From: Hamadaea tsunoensis DSM 44101
GTDB lineage: Bacteria; Actinomycetota; Actinomycetes; Mycobacteriales; Micromonosporaceae
DNA length: 64,000 bases
Assembly (NCBI RefSeq): GCF_000428945.1
Contig: NZ_AUAX01000029.1
Location: 58,008 to 122,007 of the forward strand
Direction: 5' to 3'
Position numbers and translations under genes: made by a program. Below, piece after piece: positions 1 to 9,005 of this stretch; the first letter of the stretch is position 1; each line of letters opens with the position of its first letter. The notes beneath the pieces are model-generated. The model saw nothing but the letters and a program-made list of their open reading frames with translations. It had not been told where the DNA came from and made no database searches.

Positions 1-2214
1 GCCGGTCAGCAGGCCGAGGCGCTCGCCGTCGTTCAGCGGGTCCGCGAGCAGCTGGCCGACGATCTCGGTGTCGATCCGGGCGCCGAGCTGACCGCGGCGT
101 ACGCGGCGGTCCTGCGGCGTGACGCCGGGCGAACGGATGCCGCGGTCGCGCCGGTGCAACGGCCGAGGCCCGCGCAGCTGCCGGCGGATCCGGCGTCGTT
201 CGTGGGCCGCCGGACGGAACTGGCCCGGGCGCTGTCGTTGCATGCCGGCGGTGACGCGGCGGCGACGGTGGTGATCGGTGCCGTGGGCGGCATGGCGGGG
301 GTGGGGAAGACGACCCTCGCGGTGCACTGGGCGCATCAAGTCGCCGATCAGTTCGCCGACGGCCAGCTGTACGTGAATCTGCGCGGATTCTCGGCGGAGC
401 CGGAGGTCATGCGTCCGGAGCAGGCGCTGCGCGGTTTCCTGGACGCGCTCGGCGTCGCCCCGCAGAACGTCCCGGTCGAGGTGGACGCCCAGGCGGCGCT
501 CTATCGCAGCCTGCTGACCGGCCGCCGGATGCTGGTCCTGCTGGACAACGCCCGGGACGTCGAGCAGGTGCGGCCGCTGCTGCCGGGGGCGGGTGGCTGC
601 CTCGCGATCGTCACCAGCCGCAACGCGATGACGGGGCTGGTCGCCGCCGAGGGCGCGCAGTCGCTGACGCTGGACGTGTGGCCCGCCGACCAGGCCCGTG
701 ACTTCCTCGCCCGCCGGCTCGGCGCCGACCGGGTGGCCGCGGAGCCCGAGGCCGTGGAGCACATCGTCACGCTGTGCGCCGGGCTGCCGCTGGCGCTGGC
801 CATTGTGGCGGCCCGGGCCGTCACGAATCCCGCGTTTCCCCTGGCCGTCTCCGCGGCGGAGTTACGGGAGGCGCACGGCAGCCTCGAAGCGTTCAGCGGC
901 GCCGACGCGGGTACCAACGTGCGGGCGACGTTCTCCTGGTCGTACCGGACGCTCAGCCCCGAGGCCGCGCGGCTGTTCCGGCTCCTGGGCACTCTGGCCG
1001 GACCGGATGTCGGCCTGGCCGCGGCGGCGAGCCTGGTCGGTGCGCCGGTCCGGCAGGTGCGGCCGCTGCTCGCCGAACTGACCGCGGCCCACCTGCTCCT
1101 GCAGCCCTCACCCGGCCGGTTCGGGTTCCATGAGCTGCTGGCGGCGTACGCGGCGGAGCTGGCCGAGACGGTCGACGGGGTGGCCGAGTCGGATCTCGCC
1201 GGCCGGCGGATCGTCGAGTACTACCTGCGCGCGGTGTCGCGGGCGGACCACCTGCTGCTGCCGAAGCGGATACCCGCGCGGCTCGACCGGCCGCCGGTCG
1301 ACGGTCACGTCGTCGACGAGCCGATGGCGGATCAACCCGCGGCGCTGGCCTGGCTGACCGCCGAGCGGGCCGTGCTGACCGCGCTGATCGAACGGACCGC
1401 CCGGGACGGCCGGCATGTCGAGACGCGGTCCCTCGCCGACCGCCTGGACGCCTTCCTGCACCGGCAGGGGCACTGGCACGACTGGGTCGCGGCCCGCCGC
1501 CACGCGCTGCTCGCGACCGAGCGCGGCGCCGACCGGGCCGCCCTGGCCGGCGCGTACCGCGGCCTCGGGCACGCGCTGACCCAGGTGCGTCGTCACGACG
1601 AGGCACGTGCCCAGTTCACGCTCGCCCTGGCCGGTTTCGACGGCACCGGCGACCGCACGGAGCAGGGCCATGTCTACCGCGGGATCGCGCGCACCTACGT
1701 GCACGAGGGCCGGTACGCCGAGATGGTGCGCCATTGCGAGCTGGCCGGCGACCTCTACCGGGCCGACGGCAACGACAACGGGTACGCCAAGGCGCTCAAC
1801 GAGGCCGGTTTCGGGTACGCGCACCTCGGCGACTTCGCCACGGCGCTGCGGAACTGCACGGCGGCGCTGGCGATCTTCGAGCGGCTCGGCGACCGGCACG
1901 GCCAGGCGGCCACATTGGACAGTATCGGCTACGCCCACCACCGTCTCGGTGATCACCGGGTCGCCATCGAGTTCCTCGGCCGCGCGCTGCAGATGTGTCG
2001 CGAGGTTGGCGAACGGTACGGCGAGGCCGAGACGCTGATGCACCTGGGCGACGCGTGGCAGGCCTACGCGGACGGCAGGGCCGCCGCGGAGCACTGGCGG
2101 GCGGCGGAGGCGATCCTCGTCGAGCTCGGCCATCCCGATCTTGAGCGGGTCCGGGCCAGTCTCGCCGCGGCCGCGCCGCCCGCGTACCAGGGGGCATTGG
2201 TCACAGGCTCGTGA
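1..2214 (+). CDS. AfsR/SARP-type transcriptional regulator, 5' truncated
   Basis: The gene is already open at base 1, so the N-terminal OmpR-type DNA-binding part lies outside; 737 residues are visible. The first ~45 residues are the end of a bacterial transcriptional activation domain (LGVDPGAELTAAY). An NB-ARC ATPase follows, with P-loop GGMAGVGKTT near visible residue 97 and a Walker B-like MLVLLDNA near 176. The last ~220 residues are TPR-type repeats. Proteins of this build (AfsR, large SARPs) activate secondary-metabolite genes. The GTG at 154 is internal to the activation domain. The stop overlaps the stop of the convergent SDR gene by 14 bases. Control of the neighbouring P450/hydrolase genes is only inference. 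Confidence 0.9.
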   Translation, partial: AGQQAEALAVVQRVREQLADDLGVDPGAELTAAYAAVLRRDAGRTDAAVAPVQRPRPAQLPADPASFVGRRTELARALSLHAGGDAAATVVIGAVGGMAGVGKTTLAVHWAHQVADQFADGQLYVNLRGFSAEPEVMRPEQALRGFLDALGVAPQNVPVEVDAQAALYRSLLTGRRMLVLLDNARDVEQVRPLLPGAGGCLAIVTSRNAMTGLVAAEGAQSLTLDVWPADQARDFLARRLGADRVAAEPEAVEHIVTLCAGLPLALAIVAARAVTNPAFPLAVSAAELREAHGSLEAFSGADAGTNVRATFSWSYRTLSPEAARLFRLLGTLAGPDVGLAAAASLVGAPVRQVRPLLAELTAAHLLLQPSPGRFGFHELLAAYAAELAETVDGVAESDLAGRRIVEYYLRAVSRADHLLLPKRIPARLDRPPVDGHVVDEPMADQPAALAWLTAERAVLTALIERTARDGRHVETRSLADRLDAFLHRQGHWHDWVAARRHALLATERGADRAALAGAYRGLGHALTQVRRHDEARAQFTLALAGFDGTGDRTEQGHVYRGIARTYVHEGRYAEMVRHCELAGDLYRADGNDNGYAKALNEAGFGYAHLGDFATALRNCTAALAIFERLGDRHGQAATLDSIGYAHHRLGDHRVAIEFLGRALQMCREVGERYGEAETLMHLGDAWQAYADGRAAAEHWRAAEAILVELGHPDLERVRASLAAAAPPAYQGALVTGS

Positions 2215-2989
2215 TCAGGCCGCCGTCGATGATGAAGTCGGCGCCGGTCACGTTTCCCGCTCGGCCGCCGGCCAGCAGCAGGACGAGGTCGGCCACCTCC
2301 TCCGGTCGGGTGAACCGGCCGGTCGCGGACTGCCCGGCGGCCTGCCGCGCCACCGCTTCCGGGTCACCGCCGCCTGCGCGGGCGACGGTCGCCGCGACGC
2401 CCTCGGTGCCCAGCCACAGTGATGTGCTGACCGGCCCGGGGCTGACGGTGTTGACGCGGATACCGCGCGGCCCCACCTCCTTCGACAACGCCTTGCTGAA
2501 ACTCAGCAGGGCGGCCTTCGCGGCGCTGTAGTCGATGACGAGCGGATCGGGCAGCCGCGAGTTCACCGAGGCCACCGTCACGATGGTCCCCGCGCCCCGG
2601 TCGAGCAGGACGGGCAGGGCCGCGCGGGTGGTGCGTACTGCGGCGAGGAGGTTGATGGTCAGCGTCGAGATCCAGTCGTCGTCGGTGACGGACAGGAACC
2701 CGCCGGTACGCGGCTGAACGGCGCCGACGTTGTTGACCAGAATGTCGAGGCCGCCGGTGGCGGAGGTCGCCTCGGCCACCAGGGTCGCCGGGCCGTCCGG
2801 TGTGGACAGGTCGACCGCCACCGGGTGTACGCGCCCGTCGGCGGCGAGCTGGGCCAGTTCGGGGGTGACATGACGGGCCCCCGCGGTGACGTGGACGCCC
2901 TCGCCAGCCAGCGCCTTCGTGATCGCGAGTCCGATGCCCTTGCCCGCGCCGGTGACAATCGCGGTCTTGCCGGTCAGCTGCAAATCCAT
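2201..2989 (-). CDS. SDR-family NAD(P)-dependent oxidoreductase
   Basis: A 262-residue classical short-chain dehydrogenase. The cofactor motif TGAGKGIG is at residues 13-20, NNVGAV follows, and the catalytic Ser and YSAAK tetrad are in place; the C-terminus has the usual GADFIIDGG. Length is typical of the family. The ATG at 2989 is chosen because AAGGA stands just upstream (GAGAAGGACTCGTC) and the fold begins at once; an open frame continues upstream but has no SDR sequence. The family oxidises or reduces alcohols and ketones in the cytoplasm; the substrate cannot be read from sequence. Confidence 0.92.
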   Translation of the reverse strand: MDLQLTGKTAIVTGAGKGIGLAITKALAGEGVHVTAGARHVTPELAQLAADGRVHPVAVDLSTPDGPATLVAEATSATGGLDILVNNVGAVQPRTGGFLSVTDDDWISTLTINLLAAVRTTRAALPVLLDRGAGTIVTVASVNSRLPDPLVIDYSAAKAALLSFSKALSKEVGPRGIRVNTVSPGPVSTSLWLGTEGVAATVARAGGGDPEAVARQAAGQSATGRFTRPEEVADLVLLLAGGRAGNVTGADFIIDGGLITSL

Positions 2990-3135
2990 GACGAGTCCTT
3001 CTCGGTTGCTTCTCGTGTCCTTCTCGTGGGCCGGCCGGCCCCGCGGTGGCGTCGCCATGCCGGGGCCGGCCGGTGGTGCTCGGTCGGTGCTGCTCGCAGG
3101 GTGCTGCTCGGACGGTGGATCAGAGTGGCGGGCGC

Positions 3136-4101
3136 TCAGGCCAGGAAGGTGAGCAGGAGCCGGGTGAGTTCGGCCGGGTGCTCCTCGTAGATCCAGTGGC
3201 CGGAGTTCGCGATCACGGCGCCGGTGACGTTGGTCGCGTACTGCCTGACCTGGGTTTCCTCGGTGTCGCGCAGGCTGCCGTCGGCGCCGATGGCCAGCAC
3301 CGGCATGGTGAGCTTGACCTCGGCGTACGTCAGGTTGTCGGCGATGTCGGCGGGGAAGGCCCGGAACCATCCGAAGCTCGCCTTCAGATGAGCGGGGTCG
3401 CGCAGGTACCGGGCGAACTCGCGGACCTCGACCGGCCCGATGGCGTTCTTCTGGACCTCGAGCGAGTCGGTGAACCGGTCCACCCACACCTCCTCCCGGC
3501 CCTGGACGAGTTGTTCGGGCAGGCCGTTGGTCAGGGAGAAGAAGCCGAAATGCCAGGCACCCGGGCCCTTGTCCGTCAGGGACGGGAAGGTGTACAGGTT
3601 CGCGTCCGGGATGGGCGCCTCGCTGAGCACCAGCTTGGTCACCTCACCCGGGTGGGCGGCGGCATAGGCGTACGCGACCATGGTGCCGATGTCGTGCCCG
3701 ACCAGCCGGATGTCGTGGTTCAGGCCGAGCTTCACGAGCAGGCGGTGGATGTCGTCCGCCATGGTCTTCTTGTCGTAGCCGCCGGCCGGGGCGTCGCTGC
3801 CGCCGGCGCCGCGCAGGTCGGGCGCGATGACCGTGTAGTGCTTGGCCAGCTCCGGCAGCAGCCCCCGCCATTCGTACCAGGTCTGCGGGAAGCCGTGCAC
3901 CAGAACCAGCGTCGGGCCGCTGCCGCCGCGTACGTAGTTGATCCCGACGGTGCCGACGGAGACCTTCTGCTCCGTGAAGCCGTACGGCACGCGGCGTTCG
4001 CGGCCGTCGTGGGCGGCAGCGGCCGCGGGCAGCAGGAACACGAGGGCCGCCGCCATCGCCAGCCACCGCAGCCGGCCGTGCCCGGCGAGACGGGTGCTCA
4101 C
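3136..4101 (-). CDS. Secreted epoxide-hydrolase-like alpha/beta hydrolase
   Basis: A 321-residue alpha/beta hydrolase with an N-terminal signal-type hydrophobic segment (MAAALVFLLPAAAAAH, about residues 15-30), so probably exported. The oxyanion motif HGFPQTWYEW and the nucleophile elbow GHDIG carry Asp, not Ser, as in epoxide hydrolases and haloalkane dehalogenases; the late GHW supplies the catalytic His. The GTG start at 4101 overlaps the stop of the upstream hydrolase as GTGA, implying translational coupling. An internal ATG at the hydrophobic segment is a possible alternative start. Substrate unknown. Confidence 0.85.
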   Translation of the reverse strand: MSTRLAGHGRLRWLAMAAALVFLLPAAAAAHDGRERRVPYGFTEQKVSVGTVGINYVRGGSGPTLVLVHGFPQTWYEWRGLLPELAKHYTVIAPDLRGAGGSDAPAGGYDKKTMADDIHRLLVKLGLNHDIRLVGHDIGTMVAYAYAAAHPGEVTKLVLSEAPIPDANLYTFPSLTDKGPGAWHFGFFSLTNGLPEQLVQGREEVWVDRFTDSLEVQKNAIGPVEVREFARYLRDPAHLKASFGWFRAFPADIADNLTYAEVKLTMPVLAIGADGSLRDTEETQVRQYATNVTGAVIANSGHWIYEEHPAELTRLLLTFLA

Positions 4102-4895
4102 AGCGACTGCTCCTGGAGCCACGCCAGGCACGCGTCGGCGACGTCGCGCCAGCCGCTGTCGATGGTCAGCGAATGCGCCCGGTCGGGGAACTCCAGGATG
4201 TCGTTGACCGTGCTGGCGTGCCGGTACTGCTTCAGCGTGGCGCGGGTGACGGACTCGGGCACCGTGTGGTCCTTGCCGCCCATGATCAGCAGCAGCGGGC
4301 CGCGGGATTCGTTGGCGGTGTCCACCTTGGCCGGCGAGTGCGGGTTGAAGTTGGCCGCCGCCGCCTCGAACAGCGGCTTGCCGGGCGCGGGGATCGTCCA
4401 CCGCTCGTACAGCTCCTGCGACTCCGCTTCGGAGACGGCGTTGCCGAACGCGAACCGGAACTGCTCCTCGGTCAGCGAGACGGCCTTGTGCAGGTTGCCG
4501 GGGTTCTTGAACACCGGCAGCGTCGCCCGCAACGCGGACAGCGGCAGCGGCAGGACGCCCTTGATCTGAGCGGCGTCGATGGCGATCGCGGCGGCGGCCA
4601 GGTCGAGGCCGAGCAGCTTCTGGGCGATCATGCCGCCGAACGAGTGCCCGATGAGGATCGGCTTGGTGTCGAGCTGCTCGATGATGCCCGCGTAGTGCTG
4701 GACCACGTCGTCGATGCCGTGGTCGGCGAGGCGTTCGGGGTGGGCGCGGGTCTCCTCGACGGTGTCGGCGTCGCCCGGCCAGCCCGGCGCGGCCGGAGCG
4801 TAGCCCGCTTCGCGGAACAGGTCGGACCATGGCGTCCACGAGGTGGCGTGCAGCCACAGTCCGTGGATGAAGATGACCGGTGTCGGCGTGTGCAT
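4098..4895 (-). CDS. Alpha/beta hydrolase (serine type)
   Basis: A 265-residue cytoplasmic alpha/beta hydrolase: HGLWLHATSW near residue 10, nucleophile elbow GHSFGG, acid-containing GGKDHTVPES and catalytic DRAHSL. The ATG at 4895 is preceded by GGGAGAG. It is the first gene of a two-gene unit with the epoxide-hydrolase-like gene, which it overlaps by four bases. It differs clearly from the two VLVHGAFADASSW-type hydrolases upstream, so this is not a simple tandem duplication of one gene. Esterase or lactonase activity is likely; the substrate is unknown. Confidence 0.85.
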   Translation of the reverse strand: MHTPTPVIFIHGLWLHATSWTPWSDLFREAGYAPAAPGWPGDADTVEETRAHPERLADHGIDDVVQHYAGIIEQLDTKPILIGHSFGGMIAQKLLGLDLAAAAIAIDAAQIKGVLPLPLSALRATLPVFKNPGNLHKAVSLTEEQFRFAFGNAVSEAESQELYERWTIPAPGKPLFEAAAANFNPHSPAKVDTANESRGPLLLIMGGKDHTVPESVTRATLKQYRHASTVNDILEFPDRAHSLTIDSGWRDVADACLAWLQEQSL

Positions 4896-4924
4896 GGTTC
4901 TCTCCCAGGTGAGCGTGGCGACGG

Positions 4925-5761
4925 TCAGGCCGTGGCGCGGGCGGCGGCGCGGACGAGGTCCACGACGAGGTTGGGGTGGGTGACGAAATACGCGTGCGAG
5001 GCGCCGGGGATCTCCACCGTGTGCGAGCCGGCCCGGGCGGCCATGGCGCGCTGGGACGCCGGCGGGATCGCCTGGTCGGCGCCCGACACCGCGTACCACG
5101 ACGGGATGCCGCGCCAGGCGGGCTCTCCCGAGGGCGTGTCCAGCGCGGTCAGCGTGACGGGGCGCTGGGTGGCCGCCATCGCCAGCGCCTGCGCGGCGCC
5201 GACCTCGCTGATGAACGCCCGGCGGAACTCCTCCGGCCGGATGGAGAGCTCCACGTCGGTGCCGCCGCCCGCGATCGGGATCTGCGTGGCGGCGACCACG
5301 TCCGGCAGGGAGCCGCCGGCGCTGAGGGCGAAGGCGGACTCGCCCGCGTCGGGGACGAACGCGGCGATGTACACCAGCGCCTTGACGTTCGGGTTCCCGG
5401 TCGCGGCGTTGGTGATCACCGCGCCGCCGTAGGAGTGCCCGACGAGGACGACCGGGCCGGTGATCGAGGCGAGCACGGCCGAGACGTACGCGGCGTCGGT
5501 GGTCAGCGCGCGCAGCGGATTGGCCACCGCGACGACCGGGAAGCCGTCGGCCTGCAGGCGCTGGACCGCGCCGGTCCAGCTCGACGCGTCGGCGAACGCG
5601 CCGTGCACGAGCACGACGGTCGGCCGGGCGCGCCCGGCGGCACCGGGGCCGGCCGCGGCGGCCGCCTGCGCGGGGGCGGCGGACGCGACGATGCCCAGGC
5701 TCGCGGCGGCCGACACAGTGGCGAGTCCGGTCAGGACGGTTCTTCGTGATGCGGTGTTCAT
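4925..5761 (-). CDS. Tat-exported alpha/beta hydrolase
   Basis: A 278-residue protein starting with a twin-arginine signal (SRRTVLTGLATVSAAASLG) and an Ala-rich cleavage region ending near residue 35, so it should be exported folded. The mature part is an alpha/beta hydrolase: VVLVHGAFADASSW, nucleophile elbow GHSYGG, and late ASHAYFVTHP with the catalytic His. It is a paralogue of the next gene upstream, sharing the HGAFADASSW, VANPLR and GHSYGGAVI blocks, but only this copy has an export signal. The pair looks like a duplication with one member secreted. Confidence 0.88.
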   Translation of the reverse strand: MNTASRRTVLTGLATVSAAASLGIVASAAPAQAAAAAGPGAAGRARPTVVLVHGAFADASSWTGAVQRLQADGFPVVAVANPLRALTTDAAYVSAVLASITGPVVLVGHSYGGAVITNAATGNPNVKALVYIAAFVPDAGESAFALSAGGSLPDVVAATQIPIAGGGTDVELSIRPEEFRRAFISEVGAAQALAMAATQRPVTLTALDTPSGEPAWRGIPSWYAVSGADQAIPPASQRAMAARAGSHTVEIPGASHAYFVTHPNLVVDLVRAAARATA

Positions 5762-5775
5762 AGCGGTATGCCCTT

Positions 5776-6519
5776 TCAACGAAGAGTCCGCGCGGCCGTG
5801 ATGATCACGTCCGCGACGGCGGTGGGCTGGGAGACCATGACGGCGTGCGAACCGGCCGTCTCGGTGATGTGCGATCCGGCGCGCCGGGCCATGTGGCGCT
5901 GGGCGTCGACGTGGATGGCCTGGTCGTCGGTGGCCACGAGGTACCACGACGGCAGCCGCCGCCAGGCGGGTACGCCCGAGGCGTCGGCGAAACCGGCCGC
6001 CGCGATCGGCCGCTGGCTCGCGGCCATGACCGCCGCGTCCGCCGGGGCAACGTCGGCGGCGAAGACCGCCGGGAACCGGGCCCGGTCGACGCTCAGGTCG
6101 ACGGCCTTGCCGCCGTCCGCGGCGCGTACCACGGTCTGGCGCAGCGCCGGCCCCATGAGCGTCGCCGGGAACCGCTCGCCGATCGAGGCGAGGCTCTCGC
6201 CTTCCTCGGGGGCGAACGCGGTGATGAACACCAGCCCGACCGCCTGGGGGAGCTCGGCGGCGGCGTTGCTGATCACCGCGCCGCCGTAGCTGTGCCCGAC
6301 CAGCAGTACCGGGCCTTCGATGTCGGCGACCATGTCCGCCACGTATCCCGCGTCCGCGGCCAGTCCCCGCAGCGGGTTGGCGACGGCCCGCACGTCCAGG
6401 CCGGCCGCGTGCAGCTGCCCGACGACGGCCGACCAGCTCGACGCGTCCGCGAACGCGCCGTGCACCAGGACGGCCGTCAGCCCGCTCTCGGTGCCCTGTG
6501 ATTGCGTCACTGCTTCCAC
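5776..6519 (-). CDS. Alpha/beta hydrolase, cytoplasmic paralogue
   Basis: A 247-residue alpha/beta hydrolase with VLVHGAFADASSW, GHSYGG and AGSHAVMVSQP. It lacks the twin-arginine leader of its downstream paralogue and ends 14 bases before that gene begins, so the two are probably co-transcribed. Related proteins are often annotated as esterases or salicylate-esterase-like enzymes; a specific role cannot be assigned. Confidence 0.85.
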   Translation of the reverse strand: MEAVTQSQGTESGLTAVLVHGAFADASSWSAVVGQLHAAGLDVRAVANPLRGLAADAGYVADMVADIEGPVLLVGHSYGGAVISNAAAELPQAVGLVFITAFAPEEGESLASIGERFPATLMGPALRQTVVRAADGGKAVDLSVDRARFPAVFAADVAPADAAVMAASQRPIAAAGFADASGVPAWRRLPSWYLVATDDQAIHVDAQRHMARRAGSHITETAGSHAVMVSQPTAVADVIITAARTLR

Positions 6520-6666
6520 CTCCGTATCGATGTCGCCGTACGGTAGGCAGGAGCGGGTGCGGGATCAGTGACGAAAGAGTGACGACGCCCCGACCAGGGC
6601 AGACATGCCGGAGAGAGGGCGAGGCGGTCCGCGCCGAGGGCGGCAACCCCGGTGAGCCGGGCGGCT

Positions 6667-7842
6667 CTACGCGGTGAGGACGGGCAGCGTGTCCGTGCCG
6701 TGCTGGACGAATCCCCGGGCGCCGTAGCGGAACGCGAGCGGCCTGTCCGGGTCCAGTCTCAGCCCGGGGCAGGCGTCCAGCAGGACCGACAGCGCGGCTC
6801 TGGCTTCGATGCGAGCCAAGGGGGCGCCGACGCAGTAGTGGGCGCCGATGCCGAAGCCGAGGTGGGTGCCGCGGCGACCCATGATGAACGACTCGGGTTC
6901 GGCGAAGGCGTCCGCGTCGAAGTGCGCCGCCGCGATGGCCAGGTACACCATGCCGCCCGCGGCGATGGGCGTACCGGCGATCTCGGTGTCGCGCAGGACC
7001 AGCCGGTAGAGTCCGGCCGTGGGGCTGGCCCACCGCAGCGCCTCGTCGAACGCGGCGTCCATGGTGGACGGATCGGCGCGTACGCGTCGCATGGCCTCGT
7101 CGTGCAGCAGCAGCGACACCAGGGTGCCCGCCAGCAGCTGGATGGTCGTCTCGAAGCCGCCCAGCAACAGCCCGACCACCGCGACGGTGACCGCCTCGGG
7201 GGTGTAGCCGCCTTCGTCGAGGTGCGCCTTGATGATCTCGCCGAGCAGGTTGTCGCCGGGCGTGACGCGTTCCCGCTCGACCAGACCCGTGATGTAGTCA
7301 CTCATCTCCTGGAACGCGCGCCCGCCGGGTTCGGCGAACTCCGGGTTCATCGGCGAGGCCAGCCAGGCCATGACCTCGCGTACCCAGATCAGGCCCTGGT
7401 GGCCGAGGTCGTCGGGGACGCCGAGCAGGTTGAGGAAGACGGTCATCGGGTAGTACGCGATGGCCTCGCTCATCAGCTCGGCGCCGGGGCGGCCGGCGAG
7501 CGGCCGGAAGGTGCGCTCGGCGAGCGGGCGGACCATCTCGGCGTAGCGGCGGCTGGCGCTCGCGCTGAAGAAGCGGTTGTGGATCCGGCGCTGGCGGGAG
7601 TGCTCCTCGCCGTCCTGGGAGATCATGACGCCCGCCATCGGGCCCATGCCGTAGAACCGCGTGCTGAAGGTGGCCGTGTCCCGCAGGGCCGCGGCCACGT
7701 CGCGGTAGCGCAGCACGAGGGGAGCGCCCATGGCCTCGTCGAACACGACGGGCTGCTGCCTGCCGAGGAGGGCCAGCGCAGAGCCGAACCCCGCCGGCGA
7801 GGGCGAGCTGTTCGCGAAGGGGCTGTCGGCGCTCGCAATCAT
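6667..7842 (-). CDS. Cytochrome P450
   Basis: A 391-residue soluble bacterial P450. The heme-thiolate loop FGIGAHYCVG gives the Cys ligand, EALR is the K-helix EXXR, HSRQRR is the C-helix heme-propionate motif, and GGFETT is the I-helix oxygen-activation region (Gly replaces the more usual Ala). Length fits CYP families of actinomycete secondary metabolism or catabolism. Ferredoxin and reductase genes are not adjacent. The ATG at 7842 follows a -10-like TAAACT (7854-7849 on the minus strand) by six bases, so the mRNA is probably leaderless. Confidence 0.95.
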   Translation of the reverse strand: MIASADSPFANSSPSPAGFGSALALLGRQQPVVFDEAMGAPLVLRYRDVAAALRDTATFSTRFYGMGPMAGVMISQDGEEHSRQRRIHNRFFSASASRRYAEMVRPLAERTFRPLAGRPGAELMSEAIAYYPMTVFLNLLGVPDDLGHQGLIWVREVMAWLASPMNPEFAEPGGRAFQEMSDYITGLVERERVTPGDNLLGEIIKAHLDEGGYTPEAVTVAVVGLLLGGFETTIQLLAGTLVSLLLHDEAMRRVRADPSTMDAAFDEALRWASPTAGLYRLVLRDTEIAGTPIAAGGMVYLAIAAAHFDADAFAEPESFIMGRRGTHLGFGIGAHYCVGAPLARIEARAALSVLLDACPGLRLDPDRPLAFRYGARGFVQHGTDTLPVLTA

Positions 7843-7894
7843 GCGGCCAGTTTAGATTTGTCGATTGATGATCGGCCCTGCCGATCGGGCCGTG

Positions 7895-9004
7895 TCACTC
7901 TCCGGGGTGGTCGCGGGCGGGAAAGGCGATCTGGACCTCCAGCCCCCCGCCCGGCCGCGCGTACGCGGTGAGCCGTGCTCCATGGGCGTCGGCGATGGCC
8001 CGCACGATCGACAGCCCGAGCCCGTGCCGCCCGTCGTCGGCGACCCGGTGCAGCCGCTGGAACGGTTCGAAGAGCCGCTCGACCTCGGCCGCCGGGATCA
8101 CCGGTCCTGTGTTGGCGATGCTGAGCAGCGCGGTCCCGTCGCCGGTCCGGGTACCGAGGGAGATCGTGCCCGGGGAGACGTTGTAGTGCAGGGCGTTGTC
8201 GTACAGGTTGGCGAGCAGGCGGGCCAGCAGCGCCGGGTCGCCGGGCAGCCCGGCCGGCTCCAGGCTGGTCGTGACCGTCAGGCCGCGCCGTTGCGCCTCG
8301 GCGGCGCGTTCGGCCACGACCGGCCGGGCGATCTCGGCGAGGTCGACCGGCTCCGTCGGGCCGCGCCCGTGCTCGCTGCCGGCCAGGGTCAGCAGCGATT
8401 CCAGCAGGCGGCCGCGCCGGCGGTTCACGACGAGCAGCCGCTCGAAGTTCGCCCGGTAGTCCTCGGCCGTCGCCTGCGGGTCGATGAGCGGTTCTTCGAG
8501 GAGCGCGTGTTCGACCGTCAGCGGCGTACGCAGTTCGTGGGCGGCGTTGGCGACGAACCGCTTGTGCCCGTCGAGGGCCGCCTCCAGCCGGCCGAGCAGG
8601 CCGTCGATCGTGTCGGCGAGATCCTTGAACTCGTCCCGCGGGCCGCTCATCGCGAGCCGCCGGTGGATGTTCGAGCCGGAGATCTGCCGCAGGTCGGCGG
8701 TCATCGTACGGACCGGCCGCAGCGTACGCCCGGCGAACAGCCAGCCGAGCAGGAGCGAGACGGGAGCCATGACGGCCAGGGCGATGCCGGGGACGACGAG
8801 CATGTCGACGCGGAACGCCCGGTACGCGGCCGGGACCGCCGCGGGGACGCTGCCCGGGCCGCCCGGCGGGGCGGGCGCGTCGGCGGGCGGCAGGTCGCGG
8901 GCCAGGAAGTAGACCAGGGCCAGCAGGATGACGGCGGACAGCACGGACATCGCGCAGTAGAGCAGGGTGAACCGCCGCCGCAGCCGGTGGGTGGGGGTGC
9001 TCAT
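7895..9004 (-). CDS. Sensor histidine kinase
   Basis: A 369-residue membrane kinase with two transmembrane segments (about residues 12-35 and 69-92), a short extracytoplasmic loop, a HAMP region, a HisKA box with phosphoacceptor His156 (NAAHELRTPL) and a C-terminal HATPase with a GLGLSIV G-box. It starts one base after the response-regulator stop, so the two are co-translated. The unit is divergent from an ABC exporter, a common arrangement for systems that sense and export a cell-envelope-active compound; that role is inference. Confidence 0.93.
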   Translation of the reverse strand: MSTPTHRLRRRFTLLYCAMSVLSAVILLALVYFLARDLPPADAPAPPGGPGSVPAAVPAAYRAFRVDMLVVPGIALAVMAPVSLLLGWLFAGRTLRPVRTMTADLRQISGSNIHRRLAMSGPRDEFKDLADTIDGLLGRLEAALDGHKRFVANAAHELRTPLTVEHALLEEPLIDPQATAEDYRANFERLLVVNRRRGRLLESLLTLAGSEHGRGPTEPVDLAEIARPVVAERAAEAQRRGLTVTTSLEPAGLPGDPALLARLLANLYDNALHYNVSPGTISLGTRTGDGTALLSIANTGPVIPAAEVERLFEPFQRLHRVADDGRHGLGLSIVRAIADAHGARLTAYARPGGGLEVQIAFPARDHPGE

Positions 9005-9005
9005 C

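Noticed and set aside
953..2133. Long minus-strand frames within the SARP gene
   Set aside because: Shadows of the high third-position GC of the plus-strand gene.
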